A stretch of 64,000 nucleotides of DNA from Mycobacterium sp. ELW1 (lineage in GTDB: Bacteria; Actinomycetota; Actinomycetes; Mycobacteriales; Mycobacteriaceae): contig NZ_CP032155.1 in NCBI RefSeq assembly GCF_008329905.1, forward strand, positions 5,580,001-5,644,000, in the 5' to 3' direction. Below the pieces are notes generated by a model. That model did no database searches. It was given only the letters and a program-made list of their open reading frames with translations, and was not told the DNA's origin. The position numbers and the translations under genes were made by a program. Positions 16,722-25,937 of the stretch are shown piece by piece (position 1 is the stretch's first letter; each line of letters starts with the position of its first letter).

Positions 16722-16988
16722 GTGCGCAGCGTTTACCGAGACCCCGTCATCGTCGTGTGGATTGCGTTGGCGCTAGCGACATTTCTGTCCTGGTGGCTAT
16801 CCACCGAAGAGGCATCGGACGGAAGACTCATTGCGGTGATCATCCTGATCGTCGCCGGGGTGAAGATCAGGCTCGTCGGTCTCTATTTCATGGAACTGCG
16901 CGATGCACCGGCTCTTCTCCGCGGAGCGTTCGAAATCTACGTCTTCGTCCTCTCCGGCGTTCTCGCCGGCTACGTAGCGGTGACCTGA
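16722..16988 (+). CDS. Oxidase subunit IV-like small membrane protein (NorF-type)
   Basis: An 88-residue protein with three hydrophobic segments: VIVVWIALALATFLSWWL, LIAVIILIVAGVKIRLVGLYF and EIYVFVLSGVLAGYVAV. The size and the KIRLVGLYFMELRDAP loop fit the prokaryotic cytochrome c oxidase subunit IV/NorF group. The GTG start comes 1 base after the subunit III-like stop. It probably assembles with the 16106-16720 product. Confidence 0.78.
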   Translation: MRSVYRDPVIVVWIALALATFLSWWLSTEEASDGRLIAVIILIVAGVKIRLVGLYFMELRDAPALLRGAFEIYVFVLSGVLAGYVAVT

Positions 16989-17070
16989 TCAAAATCAGGC
17001 GGCACCGTCAGGTGTCCGGCCTGTCGGCCAACGCAAACAGCCAACCGAAACAGAAAGGAACCGAGCAACA

Positions 17071-17829
17071 ATGGAGCTTGAGGGCAAAAATGCGATCGTA
17101 GTTGGAGGCGCGTCGGGCTTTGGCCGAGCGACCGCCCAGGCACTGGCCCGACGTGGTGTGAATGTCGCCATACTGGACCGGCCTGACAGCGCTGGCCAGG
17201 AGGTCGCTGACAGCCTCCACGGGCGCTTCTACGAGGCCGATGTAACGGACTTCAGCGGGACCGAGCGCGCGCTGCAACGAGTGGTCGAAGCCCGAGGTGG
17301 GGTGCACATCGCGGTGACCACGGCAGGGGGTGGCTCGGTCATGCGGACCTTGACCAAGAACGGCCCCCATGATCTTGAAGTCTTCCGTCAGATACAGGAC
17401 CTCAATACGGTAGCCACGTTCAACGTAAGCCGGCTGGCGGCATTCCATATGAGCACCAACGCATCTGAGGATGATGAACGCGGCGTCATCATCAACACGT
17501 CGTCGATCGCTGCGTTCGAAGGTCAGATCGGCCAGATCGCCTATTCGGCCTCTAAGGCCGCCGTTGCAGGGATGTGCCTGACTATGGCGCGCGATCTCGG
17601 TAATCTCGGCATCCGCGTCCTGGCCATCGCCCCGAGCCTATTCGCCACCGGCATCACCGCAGACATCCCCGCCGACATGGCCGAAAGCCTGACCAAGGAC
17701 GCCGCGTTTCCGAAACGCCTAGGGCGACCTGACGAATACGCCAAACTGGTCCTTGCGATTATCGAGAACCCAATGCTCAACGGCCAGTGCATCCGCTTGG
17801 ACGCGGGCCAACGGTTCGCTCCGAGATAA
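17071..17829 (+). CDS. SDR, type-II 3-hydroxyacyl-CoA dehydrogenase-like
   Basis: A 252-residue SDR resembling HSD17B10-type 3-hydroxyacyl-CoA dehydrogenases. It has the nucleotide motif VVGGASGFGRAT at the N-terminus, catalytic Ser in INTSSIAAFEGQIGQIAYSASK with the intact YSASK pair, and a C-terminal NGQCIRLDAGQR. AGAAAGGAACC precedes the ATG. It would supply the 3-keto-acyl-CoA substrate for the thiolase in the same operon; an 82-base gap separates it from the oxidase-like gene. Confidence 0.9.
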   Translation: MELEGKNAIVVGGASGFGRATAQALARRGVNVAILDRPDSAGQEVADSLHGRFYEADVTDFSGTERALQRVVEARGGVHIAVTTAGGGSVMRTLTKNGPHDLEVFRQIQDLNTVATFNVSRLAAFHMSTNASEDDERGVIINTSSIAAFEGQIGQIAYSASKAAVAGMCLTMARDLGNLGIRVLAIAPSLFATGITADIPADMAESLTKDAAFPKRLGRPDEYAKLVLAIIENPMLNGQCIRLDAGQRFAPR

Positions 17830-18824
17830 GGGCTAGCCCGAATGCGTAGCCGAGTGTTCTTTGCACTACGGCCGAATCTGTGCGCGTGGCCTCCGCGCAC
17901 CTGGCAGACGCCAGTTCACCGCCAGTCGAGAACGCCTTCAAGCGGTGATCGCCCCGTGCCCACCACTGGTGGCGTGGACGCGGGCTGGCCACTCTGCGCG
18001 TCGATGCCCCGGCGGGTCCCTTCATCGCTTGCCGCGCAGCAGTGCCGCGGGTGCCCCGACACAGGAATTCCAGGAGATCCGCATCAGGGAGCCGCGAGCT
18101 GTCCGACACTACTCCGTGAAACTCAAAGGAAGAGGTAGCGCTATGAAGCGCACGATTATTGGGCGAACGCTCTCGTTGAGCGGCATTGTCTGTGTGGCAG
18201 TACTTCTCGGTATCATCCTCATCACACGATTGCTGCCCGTGTGGTCGCCTCTATCCTGGCGGCCGTGTCCCCGATCGCAGACTCAAGCAGCTCGTCGGTG
18301 ACGAATCGATCTGACGCGGAGCGAATTTCGCTGGGGCTGCCCGCCGGTGTTGCGGGCCCGGATCCAGATACATTCCTCGGCGACGTTCTGACGGGTTGGC
18401 GGCGGGCGCGGCCTGACCACCATCGAACCGCCCAATGCACCAACCCTGGCTTGCCACACCACCGCAATCACGGTGTTAACATCACCGTCGGACGAATACG
18501 TCCCAGCTTGATACCGCCGATATCCAATGAAGGTGCAGAGGCTCCGCCATTCTGAGCGTCGCGCGCGGCGTGAGGTGGTGGATGCTACACGGGTTGATAC
18601 GCCGGGCGTGGCTATCACCGCGCGGAGCCCCTGAAGGAATCCGAGGAAGTAACTAAGTTCTTTGCTGGCGTCGTAGTCATGCTCGGATGCACGGCACAAC
18701 TCCTTCGCTCGATGCTTCGCGGCAACCCGCACTCTGGCCCGTGGGCTCGACCGATAAATCGTATATACATATAGATATCTTGCCAACGATGCCAAAGCCG
18801 CTCGAAAGGCGGCGGGAGGAAGAC
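17830..18824. other. Long stretch without a convincing gene
   Basis: Nearly 1 kb. The open frames on both strands are arginine-rich, overlapping and lack family signatures. One 52-residue ORF with a ribosome-binding site is listed separately. Near the right end, the AT-rich ATCGTATATACATATAGAT at about 18756-18774 stands out and is a likely promoter for the SDR at 18825. The rest may be decayed sequence. Confidence 0.5.
18143..18301 (+). CDS. Possible small single-span membrane protein
   Basis: A 52-codon frame begins at ATG 18143 after AAAGGAAGAGG, a good ribosome-binding site. It encodes a basic N-terminus, one hydrophobic segment (GIVCVAVLLGIILITRLL) and an arginine-rich tail. It could be a small membrane protein or the surviving start of a longer gene, since the tail after the helix looks unselected. 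No family is recognised. Confidence 0.3.
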   Translation: MKRTIIGRTLSLSGIVCVAVLLGIILITRLLPVWSPLSWRPCPRSQTQAARR

Positions 18825-19673
18825 ATGTCACTCTCCGGGAAAACGATGTTCATCTCAGGTGCGAGCCGAGGCATCGGGCTCGCCATCGCCAGGCGCGCCG
18901 CCGCCGACGGTGCCAACGTCGCACTCGTTGCCAAAACCGCTGAGCCACACCCCAAGCTCCACGGCACCGTGTTCACCGCGGCCGAAGAGATCGAGGCTGC
19001 CGGTGGACACGCTCTACCAATCATCGGTGACATTCGAGACAGTGAGTCGGTTCAGACGGCGGTCAATCGAGCGGTGAGCCAGTTCGGGGGCATCGACATC
19101 TGTGTGAACAACGCGTCAGCGATCGACCTCGGGTCGGTAAGCGAGGTCCCGCTGAAACGCTTCGACCTCATGAACGGCATTCAGGTCCGCGGAACCTATG
19201 CGGTCTCGCAAGCGTGCCTCCCGCACATGCTGGGGCGGGAGAATCCGCACATTTTGACGCTCTCTCCACCCATCCGCTTGGAGTCCGAGTGGCTTAAACC
19301 GACTGCCTACATGATGGCCAAATTCGGGATGACCCTGTGCGCCCTCGGCATCGCCGAGGAGATGCGCGAACACGGCATTGCCTCGAACACCCTGTGGCCG
19401 AGAACACTGGTCGCCACTGCAGCCGTGCAGAATTTGCTTGGCGGTGACGAGGCGATGGGCCGTGCCCGCAAGCCCGATATCTATGCCGACGCGGCCTATG
19501 CAGTGCTCAATAAGCCGGCGAAGGACTTCACCGGTAACAGCCTGCTGTGCGAGGACGTGCTGCTCGAGTCGGGCGTCACCGACTTGTCGATATACGACTG
19601 CGTGCCCGGTGCCGAACTGGGACTTGATCTTTGGGTGGATTCCACCAACCCGCCGGGCTACACCGCGCCCTGA
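18825..19673 (+). CDS. SDR, HSDL2-like NAD(P)-dependent oxidoreductase
   Basis: A 282-residue SDR of the HSDL2-like class: FISGASRGIGLAIARR, a long insertion KTAEPHPKLHGTVFTAAEEI typical of this class, and VNNASAID. The catalytic lysine lies in AYMMAKFGMT, with Tyr in the preceding AYM, and the C-terminal part follows NSLLCEDVLLESGVTDL. The frame is open further upstream, but the ATG at 18825 follows GGGAGGAAG and starts right at the Rossmann strand. It stands alone between two gene-poor stretches; the substrate is unknown. Confidence 0.9.
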   Translation: MSLSGKTMFISGASRGIGLAIARRAAADGANVALVAKTAEPHPKLHGTVFTAAEEIEAAGGHALPIIGDIRDSESVQTAVNRAVSQFGGIDICVNNASAIDLGSVSEVPLKRFDLMNGIQVRGTYAVSQACLPHMLGRENPHILTLSPPIRLESEWLKPTAYMMAKFGMTLCALGIAEEMREHGIASNTLWPRTLVATAAVQNLLGGDEAMGRARKPDIYADAAYAVLNKPAKDFTGNSLLCEDVLLESGVTDLSIYDCVPGAELGLDLWVDSTNPPGYTAP

Positions 19674-20137
19674 TACTCGGCGGCTCATTCCGCGCTCACC
19701 GGGTTGACTCCCACCTTGCGGACGTGAGCCACTCCCCGACTTCGGCAGATCGGACGCGACCCGTACCTCGGCACATTCCGGACTGCCGTGTCAGTTGCGC
19801 GTACGCGGGTCGATCGGGTCCCTTGCCGGATTGACCGCGTGAAGTCCATAATTGTGTTAGATGTTTAACTATTAAGGTGTTAATGGAAGGGCGCCGTCGT
19901 GCTGTGGAAGCCAGCAGGTCGACAGCCGCCGCGGTCGCGTGAGCGGAGATATGCAGATGGATCCCAACCCTGACTACGACGCCAGCGATGAGGTCGAATA
20001 CTTCTTCAGCTGGCTCCCATGGGCACTGCGCGGGGTCTACCCGCCCCCGCGTACCCGCCGGTCTAAGCGCTAATCGCGTCGCCTCGCCAGATCGCGTACT
20101 CCCAGCCGTCACAGGCGCAGCAGCAGGATTGGTTTGA
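19674..20137. other. Intergenic region before the MPT51-like gene
   Basis: 464 bp. It contains an AT-rich promoter-like patch around 19853-19885 with inverted arms TTAAC (19865-19869) and GTTAA (19879-19883), a candidate operator or promoter. A 44-codon ORF follows and is listed separately. Otherwise nothing is recognised. Confidence 0.5.
19939..20073 (+). CDS. Possible small protein (44 residues)
   Basis: GTG at 19939 (or ATG at 19951 or 19957) opens an acidic-then-basic small protein rich in aromatic residues: NPDYDASDEVEYFFSWLPW, then a PPPRTRRSKR tail. The composition is more protein-like than random GC-rich frames. It lies just downstream of the AT-rich patch and 64 bases before the MPT51-like gene. 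No family is recognised and no ribosome-binding site is strong. Confidence 0.3.
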   Translation: MSGDMQMDPNPDYDASDEVEYFFSWLPWALRGVYPPPRTRRSKR

Positions 20138-21055
20138 ATGGACAGCCCGAAACCCTGGCGGACGCCGATGATTACCCGCGCAATACAGATCTGTACCGCA
20201 GTAGCATTCACCTTCGGTATATGCCTCGCCGCCACCGCGCCGACCGGCCACGCGGCCGACGTCGAGTATCTGATGGTGCCGTCGCCGGCCATGGGCCGCG
20301 ACATCCCGGTGGCCTTCCAGGGTGGCGGCCCGCATGCGGTGGTCTTGCTGGACGCCTTCAACGCCGGCGAGGGCGTCAGCAACTGGGTCACCGCAGGCAA
20401 CGCGATGAATACTCTTGCGGGCAAGGGCATCTCGGTGGTCGCACCGGCCAGCGGCGCGTTCACCCTCTACACCAACTGGGAGGCCGACGGCACCCGGCAG
20501 TGGGAGACCTTCCTGTCCGACGAGCTGCCGAACTGGCTGGCCGCCAACAAGGGCCTGGCGCCCGGCGGGCACGCGATCGTCGGCGCCGCCCAGGGCGGCA
20601 CCGGTGCCTTGATGGAGGCGACCTTCCATCCCGATCGCTACCGCTACGCCGGGTCGATGTCGGGCTTCCTGACCCCGTCGAATACCTTTCTCAACGGCGC
20701 GATCACCGCCGGTATGAACGAATTCGGCGGCGTGAACACCCAAGCCATGTGGGGTGCCGCTCAGCTGGGCCGGTGGAAGTGGCATGACCCCGAGGTGCAC
20801 GTGCAGCTGTTGGTGGACAACAACACCCGGCTGTGGGTCTTCAGCCCCCAGACGCTGACGTGTAGCGACGTGCCCGCCATGATCGGCTACTGCGATCAGG
20901 CCCAGGGCAGCAACCGCACCTTCTATGCGCACTACCGCTCGGTGGGCGGCCACAACGGCCACTTCGACTTCCCGGCCGGCGGCAACCACGACTGGGGCAC
21001 CTGGGCCGCCCAGCTGTCCGCGATGTCAGGAGACGTTGCCGCAGCCATCAAATAG
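20138..21055 (+). CDS. MPT51/FbpD-like secreted antigen-85 paralogue, non-catalytic
   Basis: A 305-residue alpha/beta-hydrolase-fold protein with a signal peptide (ITRAIQICTAVAFTFGICLA, cleavage near GHAAD). The nucleophile elbow of antigen 85 (GLSMxG) is GAAQGGTGAL here, with no serine. The stretches GRWKWHDPEVH, AGSMSGFLTPSNT and YRSVGGHNGHFDFPAGG match MPT51/FbpD, the non-acyltransferase member that binds the cell surface. MPT51 is normally encoded beside fbpA; no fbpA is here, so this is probably an extra paralogue. An ATG 30 bases downstream is an alternative start. Confidence 0.88.
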   Translation: MDSPKPWRTPMITRAIQICTAVAFTFGICLAATAPTGHAADVEYLMVPSPAMGRDIPVAFQGGGPHAVVLLDAFNAGEGVSNWVTAGNAMNTLAGKGISVVAPASGAFTLYTNWEADGTRQWETFLSDELPNWLAANKGLAPGGHAIVGAAQGGTGALMEATFHPDRYRYAGSMSGFLTPSNTFLNGAITAGMNEFGGVNTQAMWGAAQLGRWKWHDPEVHVQLLVDNNTRLWVFSPQTLTCSDVPAMIGYCDQAQGSNRTFYAHYRSVGGHNGHFDFPAGGNHDWGTWAAQLSAMSGDVAAAIK

Positions 21056-21132
21056 GGGCTTTCGTCACCGTGGGCGCGAGCAATGGCAGATGCTGCACAC
21101 TCCGAATCGAGGGGCGCGGGACAGCCGCCGGG

Positions 21133-22089
21133 TTAGGTGCTGGGCTGAACAGGTAGCCGGCCATCGACGAACACGCTCTGCGGGGTGGCGTCCTCGAGAT
21201 CTGTTGGCGCGCGGCGATCGTTTCGCGCCATCAACTCCGGCGCGTCGATCCCGTTCGCTTCCCAACCATGCTCCGACAGCCAGTCGACCACTTGGGTGCG
21301 GCTCTCCTCGTAGAGCAGGTTGCCGGACTCGGAAATCTCGTTGCGGCCCAACTTCACGGCGGCCTCGCGATAGCGCTGCATCTGTTCCGCGCGCCGCGCG
21401 AAGCTCTCCGCGCTGAAAAATTCGTGAGTGAAGTCTTCGATGGCGAGTCGGCTGCCCGGTGCGCTCAAGCTCGCGATCCGCTCGAGCAGAACGTCCTGCG
21501 CCTCGGCCGTCAGATAGGGCAGCAGTCCCTCGGCCGACCAGGCGGTCGGAAGAGCCGGGTCGAAACCAGACGCCCGCAACGTCGTGGGCCAGTCGTGGCG
21601 CAGATCCACCGGCACACCGACATATGTCGCCCGGGCGGTGACGCCATTCGACTCCAACGTCGCGACCTTGAAGTCGAGCACCTTGGGTTGGTCCAACTCG
21701 TAGACGACGCTGCCCGAGGGCCAGTCCAGACGCCACGCGCGGGCATCGAGGCCCGCCGCGAGGATCACCGACTGCCGGATTCCATCCTTGGCGGCCGCCA
21801 GGAAGAATTCGTCGAAGAACAAGGTGCGCGAGGCGATGTAACCCCTCATCGCCTCCATCCGCTCACCGATTCGGGGGTCCAGTGCCACCAGCTCGGGCGG
21901 GATGTCTTCTCCGCGCGAGTACAGGTTGGGGATGCGGTCGCCGACCACGTCGAGAAACATCCGCGCGAACGGGTCGTGAATCAACGGTTTGTCACTGTCG
22001 GTTTCGGCCGCGCGGCCGGCGGCAACGCCGAGCGCCGTCGCCCCCACACTCTCGGTGATATCCCACGTGTCGTCTTCGCTTCTCGCCAT
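21133..22089 (-). CDS. SAM-dependent methyltransferase, Ppm1/leucine carboxyl methyltransferase family
   Basis: A 318-residue member of the large mycobacterial family of putative SAM O-methyltransferases. It shows the N-terminal [20 protein letters not shown], the SAM-binding [31 protein letters not shown] and [20 protein letters not shown]. These segments are diagnostic. The ATG at 22089 is chosen because family members start right at this motif, although the frame extends upstream. Target molecules are unknown; many copies occur per mycobacterial genome. Confidence 0.93.
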   Translation of the reverse strand: MARSEDDTWDITESVGATALGVAAGRAAETDSDKPLIHDPFARMFLDVVGDRIPNLYSRGEDIPPELVALDPRIGERMEAMRGYIASRTLFFDEFFLAAAKDGIRQSVILAAGLDARAWRLDWPSGSVVYELDQPKVLDFKVATLESNGVTARATYVGVPVDLRHDWPTTLRASGFDPALPTAWSAEGLLPYLTAEAQDVLLERIASLSAPGSRLAIEDFTHEFFSAESFARRAEQMQRYREAAVKLGRNEISESGNLLYEESRTQVVDWLSEHGWEANGIDAPELMARNDRRAPTDLEDATPQSVFVDGRLPVQPST

Positions 22090-22105
22090 GCATTGATTAT
22101 ACATG

Positions 22106-22957
22106 CTAAATAATTCTGGCGGCCGGAAAATACCCCTCCTGAGCGGCGGTACACACCAGCTCACCGCTCCGGTTGAACAGCAACCCGGTAGCCAGTGCAC
22201 GCCCTCTGACGCCCGTCGGTGACTTCTGCTCGAATAACAGCCAGTCGGAGAAATCGGCGGCCCGGTGGAACCACACCGTGTGATCCAGAAGGGCCGACAC
22301 ATCCGTCGGCGACTTACCCATCGGGCCTTGCGCCGACTCCAGCAGCGTCAGCGCGCTGAGGTAGGTCAGCACACAACTGTTGACGACGAGGTCGGCCGGT
22401 ACCGCACCCCTCGCCCGCAGCCAGATCCTGCTCCGCGACATAGGCGGTCCGTCGAGGTCCATGGCGATGCGTGGTGGTGGGTCGACGTAGCGGGTGTCGA
22501 ACGGGCGCTCGCTGATCCACCAGCCACCATATTCGTCGGCGTAGGGCGCAAGTTGCTGCTCAACCGGTACCAGGGAGTCGGGCGCCGGCACGTCGGGCAT
22601 CTCACCCTGATAGTCGGCCCCCTCGATGCCGGCAGTGAACGACGCCATCGCCTCCATCAGCACCTGCCCACCCTGAATCGCAGCAACCCGGCGTGCAGAG
22701 AAGGTGCCGCCGTCGTGCAGCCGAGTCACCTCGAACGTCACCGGGTATCGCGCGTCACCTCGCCTCAGGAAGTAGACATGCAGGCTGTGCGGCGGCCGCT
22801 GCGACACGGTCCGACTGGCCGCCATCAACGCCTGCCCTGCGATTTGCCCACCAACGATGTGATGGTTGGGCGGGTCGGGCTGAGTGCCTTGAAAAGTGTC
22901 GGCGCCAAGGGACTCGAGTTCGAACAGGGTCAACACGTCGGCCAACGATGCCAGCAT
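22106..22957 (-). CDS. tesB: Acyl-CoA thioesterase II (TesB)
   Basis: A 283-residue double-hotdog thioesterase: an N-terminal [44 protein letters not shown] and [14 protein letters not shown], and a C-terminal [20 protein letters not shown] and [18 protein letters not shown]. It hydrolyses acyl-CoA to free acid and CoA in the cytosol. It is divergent from the frameshifted SDR; the short spacer TAAAAGCGATAAATAGTTTA holds both promoters. Confidence 0.92.
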   Translation of the reverse strand: MLASLADVLTLFELESLGADTFQGTQPDPPNHHIVGGQIAGQALMAASRTVSQRPPHSLHVYFLRRGDARYPVTFEVTRLHDGGTFSARRVAAIQGGQVLMEAMASFTAGIEGADYQGEMPDVPAPDSLVPVEQQLAPYADEYGGWWISERPFDTRYVDPPPRIAMDLDGPPMSRSRIWLRARGAVPADLVVNSCVLTYLSALTLLESAQGPMGKSPTDVSALLDHTVWFHRAADFSDWLLFEQKSPTGVRGRALATGLLFNRSGELVCTAAQEGYFPAARII

Positions 22958-23006
22958 CTCCGGGCTCAGCTCCGTTTCCTAAAAGCGATAAATAGTTTAC
23001 GGTTTG

Positions 23007-23857
23007 ATGACTGCGTCTACAGGAGGCTACGGCACGGTGCGAATCATCGTCACGGGCGGCAACAGTGGCGTCGGCAAGGCCACCGCGACCGCAATGGCAG
23101 CGGCCGGCCACGAAGTGGTGATCGCATGCCGGACGCTGGCCAAGGGCCGAGAGGCTGCGACGGCGATGCCCGGAGACGTCGAAGTCCGCGAGCTTGATCT
23201 GGCCGATCTCACGAGTGTCCGCAGGTTCGCGGAGTCAGTCGACACGGTCGACGTGCTCGTCAACAACGCAGGCGTACTCGGACTCCCCTGACCCGAACCG
23301 TCGACGGATTCGAGGCGCACATCGGCACCAATCACCTCGGCCACTTCGCGCTCACATGCCTGCTCGGTGATCGGATCCGCGACCGCGTGGTGTCGGTGGC
23401 CAGCACCAACTACAACACCGCGCACATCCACTTCGACGATTTGAACTACCACCATCGCAAGTACAACCCCTGGGCCGCCTATGGCGAATCCAAGCTGGCA
23501 AACCTGTTGATGGTGCGTCAGTTGGTGGCCAGGGGAAAGACGGCCTACGCCTCCGATCCGGGAATGACGAACACCGCGATCACCCGGGACGGATCTCGCG
23601 CGGTGCAATGGGCGGGTCGGGTCATCTCGCCCTACGTTGCCCAGAGTCCGGAGCATGGCGCCCGCTCGACCATTCAGGCCATCACGACGACGCTGCCGAA
23701 CGGAACCTATCTCTCGCCGCGCGGTTTGATGCATCAATGGGGACGGCCAAAACCGACGAAGCTCAAGCCCAAGGCCACGGATCCGGAAAGCGCACGCAGG
23801 CTGTGGGAGCTGTCGGCCGAACTCACCGGCTGTGAGTGGCAGGAGGACACGAAATGA
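23007..23857 (+). pseudogene. SDR (retinol dehydrogenase/protochlorophyllide-reductase-like), frameshifted
   Basis: The first 94 residues (IIVTGGNSGVGKATATAM, VLVNNAGVLG) run into a TGA at 23289-23291. The protein then continues in the next frame (LTRTVDGFEAHIGTNHLGHF, catalytic YGESK) to 23857. One extra C in the run CCCC at 23285-23288 would restore a normal protein of about 283 residues. So this is a single-base deletion: either a sequencing error or a recent mutation. The DUF35 gene downstream overlaps its stop (ATGA), so the two form an operon. Confidence 0.85.
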
Positions 23858-24312
23858 CGACCCACACGGAATACCAACGCCCGCAACTCAGACTGGCACC
23901 CAGCCCCACGGCGGAGTCTCACGCGTTCTGGACCGGCGGACAACATGGCGAGTTGTTGATCAGCCGCTGCCACAGCTGCGGCCACTTCTTTCATCCGCCG
24001 GGGCCTGCGTGCTGGCGCTGCCGAAGCACCGACGTCGCTCCCGAACCCGTGTCCGGGAAGGCCACCGTCGCAGCGTTCACGATCAACCGGCAAAACTGGA
24101 TCCCGGGTTTCGAGCCCCCCTACGTGGTGGCCATGGTCGAGTTGGACGACGAACCCGACGTCAGGCTGATCACCAATGTGGTGGGGGTGGCCGTCGAGGA
24201 CCTCCGCGTCGGACTGCCCGTCGAGGTCTTCTTCGAAGACTGGACCGCGCTGTCGGGCGACGAGGACAGCCGGGTCTGGATCCCGCTGTTCCGTCCCGCT
24301 GGATTTGCCTGA
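23854..24312 (+). CDS. DUF35 zinc-ribbon/OB-fold protein
   Basis: A 152-residue protein. The N-terminal helix is followed by a full zinc ribbon CHSCGHFFHPPGPACWRC (residues about 39-56), then an OB fold with the PPYVVAMVEL strand. Such proteins act as acyl-CoA-binding partners of thiolase-fold enzymes. No thiolase gene is adjacent on this strand; the nearest is the Ltp2-like gene at 25934-27070, which has its own partner. The ATG is preceded by AGGAGG and overlaps the stop of the frameshifted SDR. Confidence 0.9.
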   Translation: MTTHTEYQRPQLRLAPSPTAESHAFWTGGQHGELLISRCHSCGHFFHPPGPACWRCRSTDVAPEPVSGKATVAAFTINRQNWIPGFEPPYVVAMVELDDEPDVRLITNVVGVAVEDLRVGLPVEVFFEDWTALSGDEDSRVWIPLFRPAGFA

Positions 24313-24358
24313 AGTCATCCCGGCATTTGCGAACGACTTCGCCGACTGACTGTTAAAT

Positions 24359-24374
24359 TGACAGTTGACTGTCA
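24359..24374. promoter_or_regulatory. Region B palindrome, copy 1
   Basis: TGACAGTTGACTGTCA is a perfect inverted repeat of 7-base arms around a 2-base centre, 31 bp upstream of the kinase start at 24405. The same arms recur five more times between 30 and 40 kb. Confidence 0.75.
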
Positions 24375-24404
24375 TAGTTGTCCAGGCGGCGAGGAGAGTA
24401 TTCC

Positions 24405-25517
24405 GTGTCCACTACATTGCCGGTCGCGCTGCGCTCTGCCGACGACCTCACGCCGGAGATACTGACGACGCTGCTGCGTCGACACGATCCAGACGTGATC
24501 GTCACGACGGCGGAACTGGGCCACACCTGGCAGGGCACCACGTCGCATCTGCATCTCGACGTCACATACGCCAACCCGGAAACCACGTTGCCCACACATC
24601 TTTTCGTCAAAACCCAACTCGGCACCGTGCACGACCTGCCCGCGGAGGTGGACGCATCACTGTCCCAGGGCGGTGGCGGCACGGTGCTACTCGACGACGA
24701 GACTCGGTTCTACCGCGAGCTACGCGCCGATCTCGACGTCGAAACCATGACGACCTACTTCGCCGAGCATCTCGACGGCCCTTCGCAATTCCTCATCGTC
24801 GCTGAAGACATCACCTTACGCGGCGCGCAGGTGCCCGACGCGGTCGCAGGCCTGACTGTCGAGCAGGTCGACGAGCTACTCACGACGCTGAGTCACGTCC
24901 ACGCGCCGTTCTGGAACAGTCCGCGGCTGCGCGACGAAGGTGACCTGTCCTGGCTCAACCACCCGACCACCGGCAAGTTCGCAGAATTCCTGCACGCCAC
25001 CGGGTTCGACATCATCCGAATGTTTCTCGAACTGCCCTACAAACGTGCCTTGCTCGACGCCACCGGAGAGGACGCTGACTCGATGGAGGCCGCGTTCTGG
25101 CAGCTGCAGGCCCACATGGCCGAAGACCCGATGACCCTGCTGCACGGAGACCCTCACCCACGCAACACCTACACCTTGCCGGACGGCCGGATGGGTGTGC
25201 TCGACTGGCAATTGGTGCGGCGCGGATCGTGGGCGCACGACGTCGGTTACGCACTGATCGGCGCACTGACACCGCAGCTTCGGCGCGCCCACGAACGTGA
25301 GCTGCTCGACGGGTACCGCGGGCGACTGCGCGATGCGGGCGTCACGGTGCCGGATCGCGAGCACATGTGGACGGCCTACCGCCGCAGCCCCGCATGGGGA
25401 TTCTGCATGTGGGCGATCACCCCGGATCAGATGTACTCCGTCGAGATCGTCGAAACGGTGCTCGGTCGATTCGCCGAGGCATACTCGGACCTGGGAACCG
25501 GCGCGCTACTGCGGTGA
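24405..25517 (+). CDS. APH-family phosphotransferase (small-molecule or acyl-CoA kinase)
   Basis: A 370-residue protein of the aminoglycoside-phosphotransferase superfamily. It has a kinase N-lobe (THLFVKTQ, then FYREL), a catalytic loop LLHGDPHPRNTY, and a metal-binding GVLDWQLVRRGSWAHDVGY. The GTG at 24405 follows GAGGAGA. In catabolic clusters such kinases can phosphorylate hydroxy-acyl-CoAs (LvaA in Pseudomonas levulinate use; kinase domains of ACAD10/11), so that role is a reasonable hypothesis beside FadE genes. It is controlled by the palindrome just upstream and ends 12 bp inside the convergent DUF35 gene. Confidence 0.85.
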   Translation: MSTTLPVALRSADDLTPEILTTLLRRHDPDVIVTTAELGHTWQGTTSHLHLDVTYANPETTLPTHLFVKTQLGTVHDLPAEVDASLSQGGGGTVLLDDETRFYRELRADLDVETMTTYFAEHLDGPSQFLIVAEDITLRGAQVPDAVAGLTVEQVDELLTTLSHVHAPFWNSPRLRDEGDLSWLNHPTTGKFAEFLHATGFDIIRMFLELPYKRALLDATGEDADSMEAAFWQLQAHMAEDPMTLLHGDPHPRNTYTLPDGRMGVLDWQLVRRGSWAHDVGYALIGALTPQLRRAHERELLDGYRGRLRDAGVTVPDREHMWTAYRRSPAWGFCMWAITPDQMYSVEIVETVLGRFAEAYSDLGTGALLR

Positions 25518-25937
25518 GCCAGCCGGCTTGATGAGGAATTCCGGTATCCGGTAGCCGCTTCCGGCCAAGTCGACGATACGCAGCTCGACCTCCTGGCCGA
25601 TCCGCACGTCGGCGGGATCGGCATCGATGACCGCGTTGATGCGCAGCCCCGGCTGCTCCGCGAGCTCGATCAGACCCACGACGTAGGGCGGTATGCGGCC
25701 CGGAACCAGGGCCTGACGCACCACGATGTAGCTGTAGACCGTGCCTGCGCCGCTGACCTCCTCGAAATGCACGGGACCGCCGGTGTAGCGGCTGCGCTCC
25801 AGCGGTGGATGAATCCACTTGCCGGTGTCATCGCAACGGCACAGCATCAGTTTGTCCTCCTTGAGACCATCCCAGTACCGGGCGGTGTCGGGATCTGGGA
25901 CCGGGACCGGGGGAAGGAGTGCGTGGTTCGTCGTCAT
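25506..25937 (-). CDS. DUF35 OB-fold protein with degenerate zinc ribbon
   Basis: A 143-residue DUF35 protein. The N-terminal helix is DPDTARYWDGLKEDKLML. The zinc-ribbon position reads CRCDDTGKWIHPPLERSRYT, with the second Cys pair missing, so zinc binding is doubtful. The OB-fold part (GTVYSYIVVRQAL, PPYVVGLIEL) is normal. Its start overlaps the stop of the Ltp2-like gene (ATGA), as expected for an obligate partner, like the DUF35 domain of ChsH2 with Ltp2 in cholesterol side-chain cleavage. Confidence 0.9.
   Translation of the reverse strand: MTTNHALLPPVPVPDPDTARYWDGLKEDKLMLCRCDDTGKWIHPPLERSRYTGGPVHFEEVSGAGTVYSYIVVRQALVPGRIPPYVVGLIELAEQPGLRINAVIDADPADVRIGQEVELRIVDLAGSGYRIPEFLIKPAGSPQ

Noticed and set aside
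18283-18831. Minus-strand frame of 182 codons in the long gap
   Set aside because: Only short stretches look protein-like and it overlaps the start of the real SDR; not enough to call a gene or remnant.
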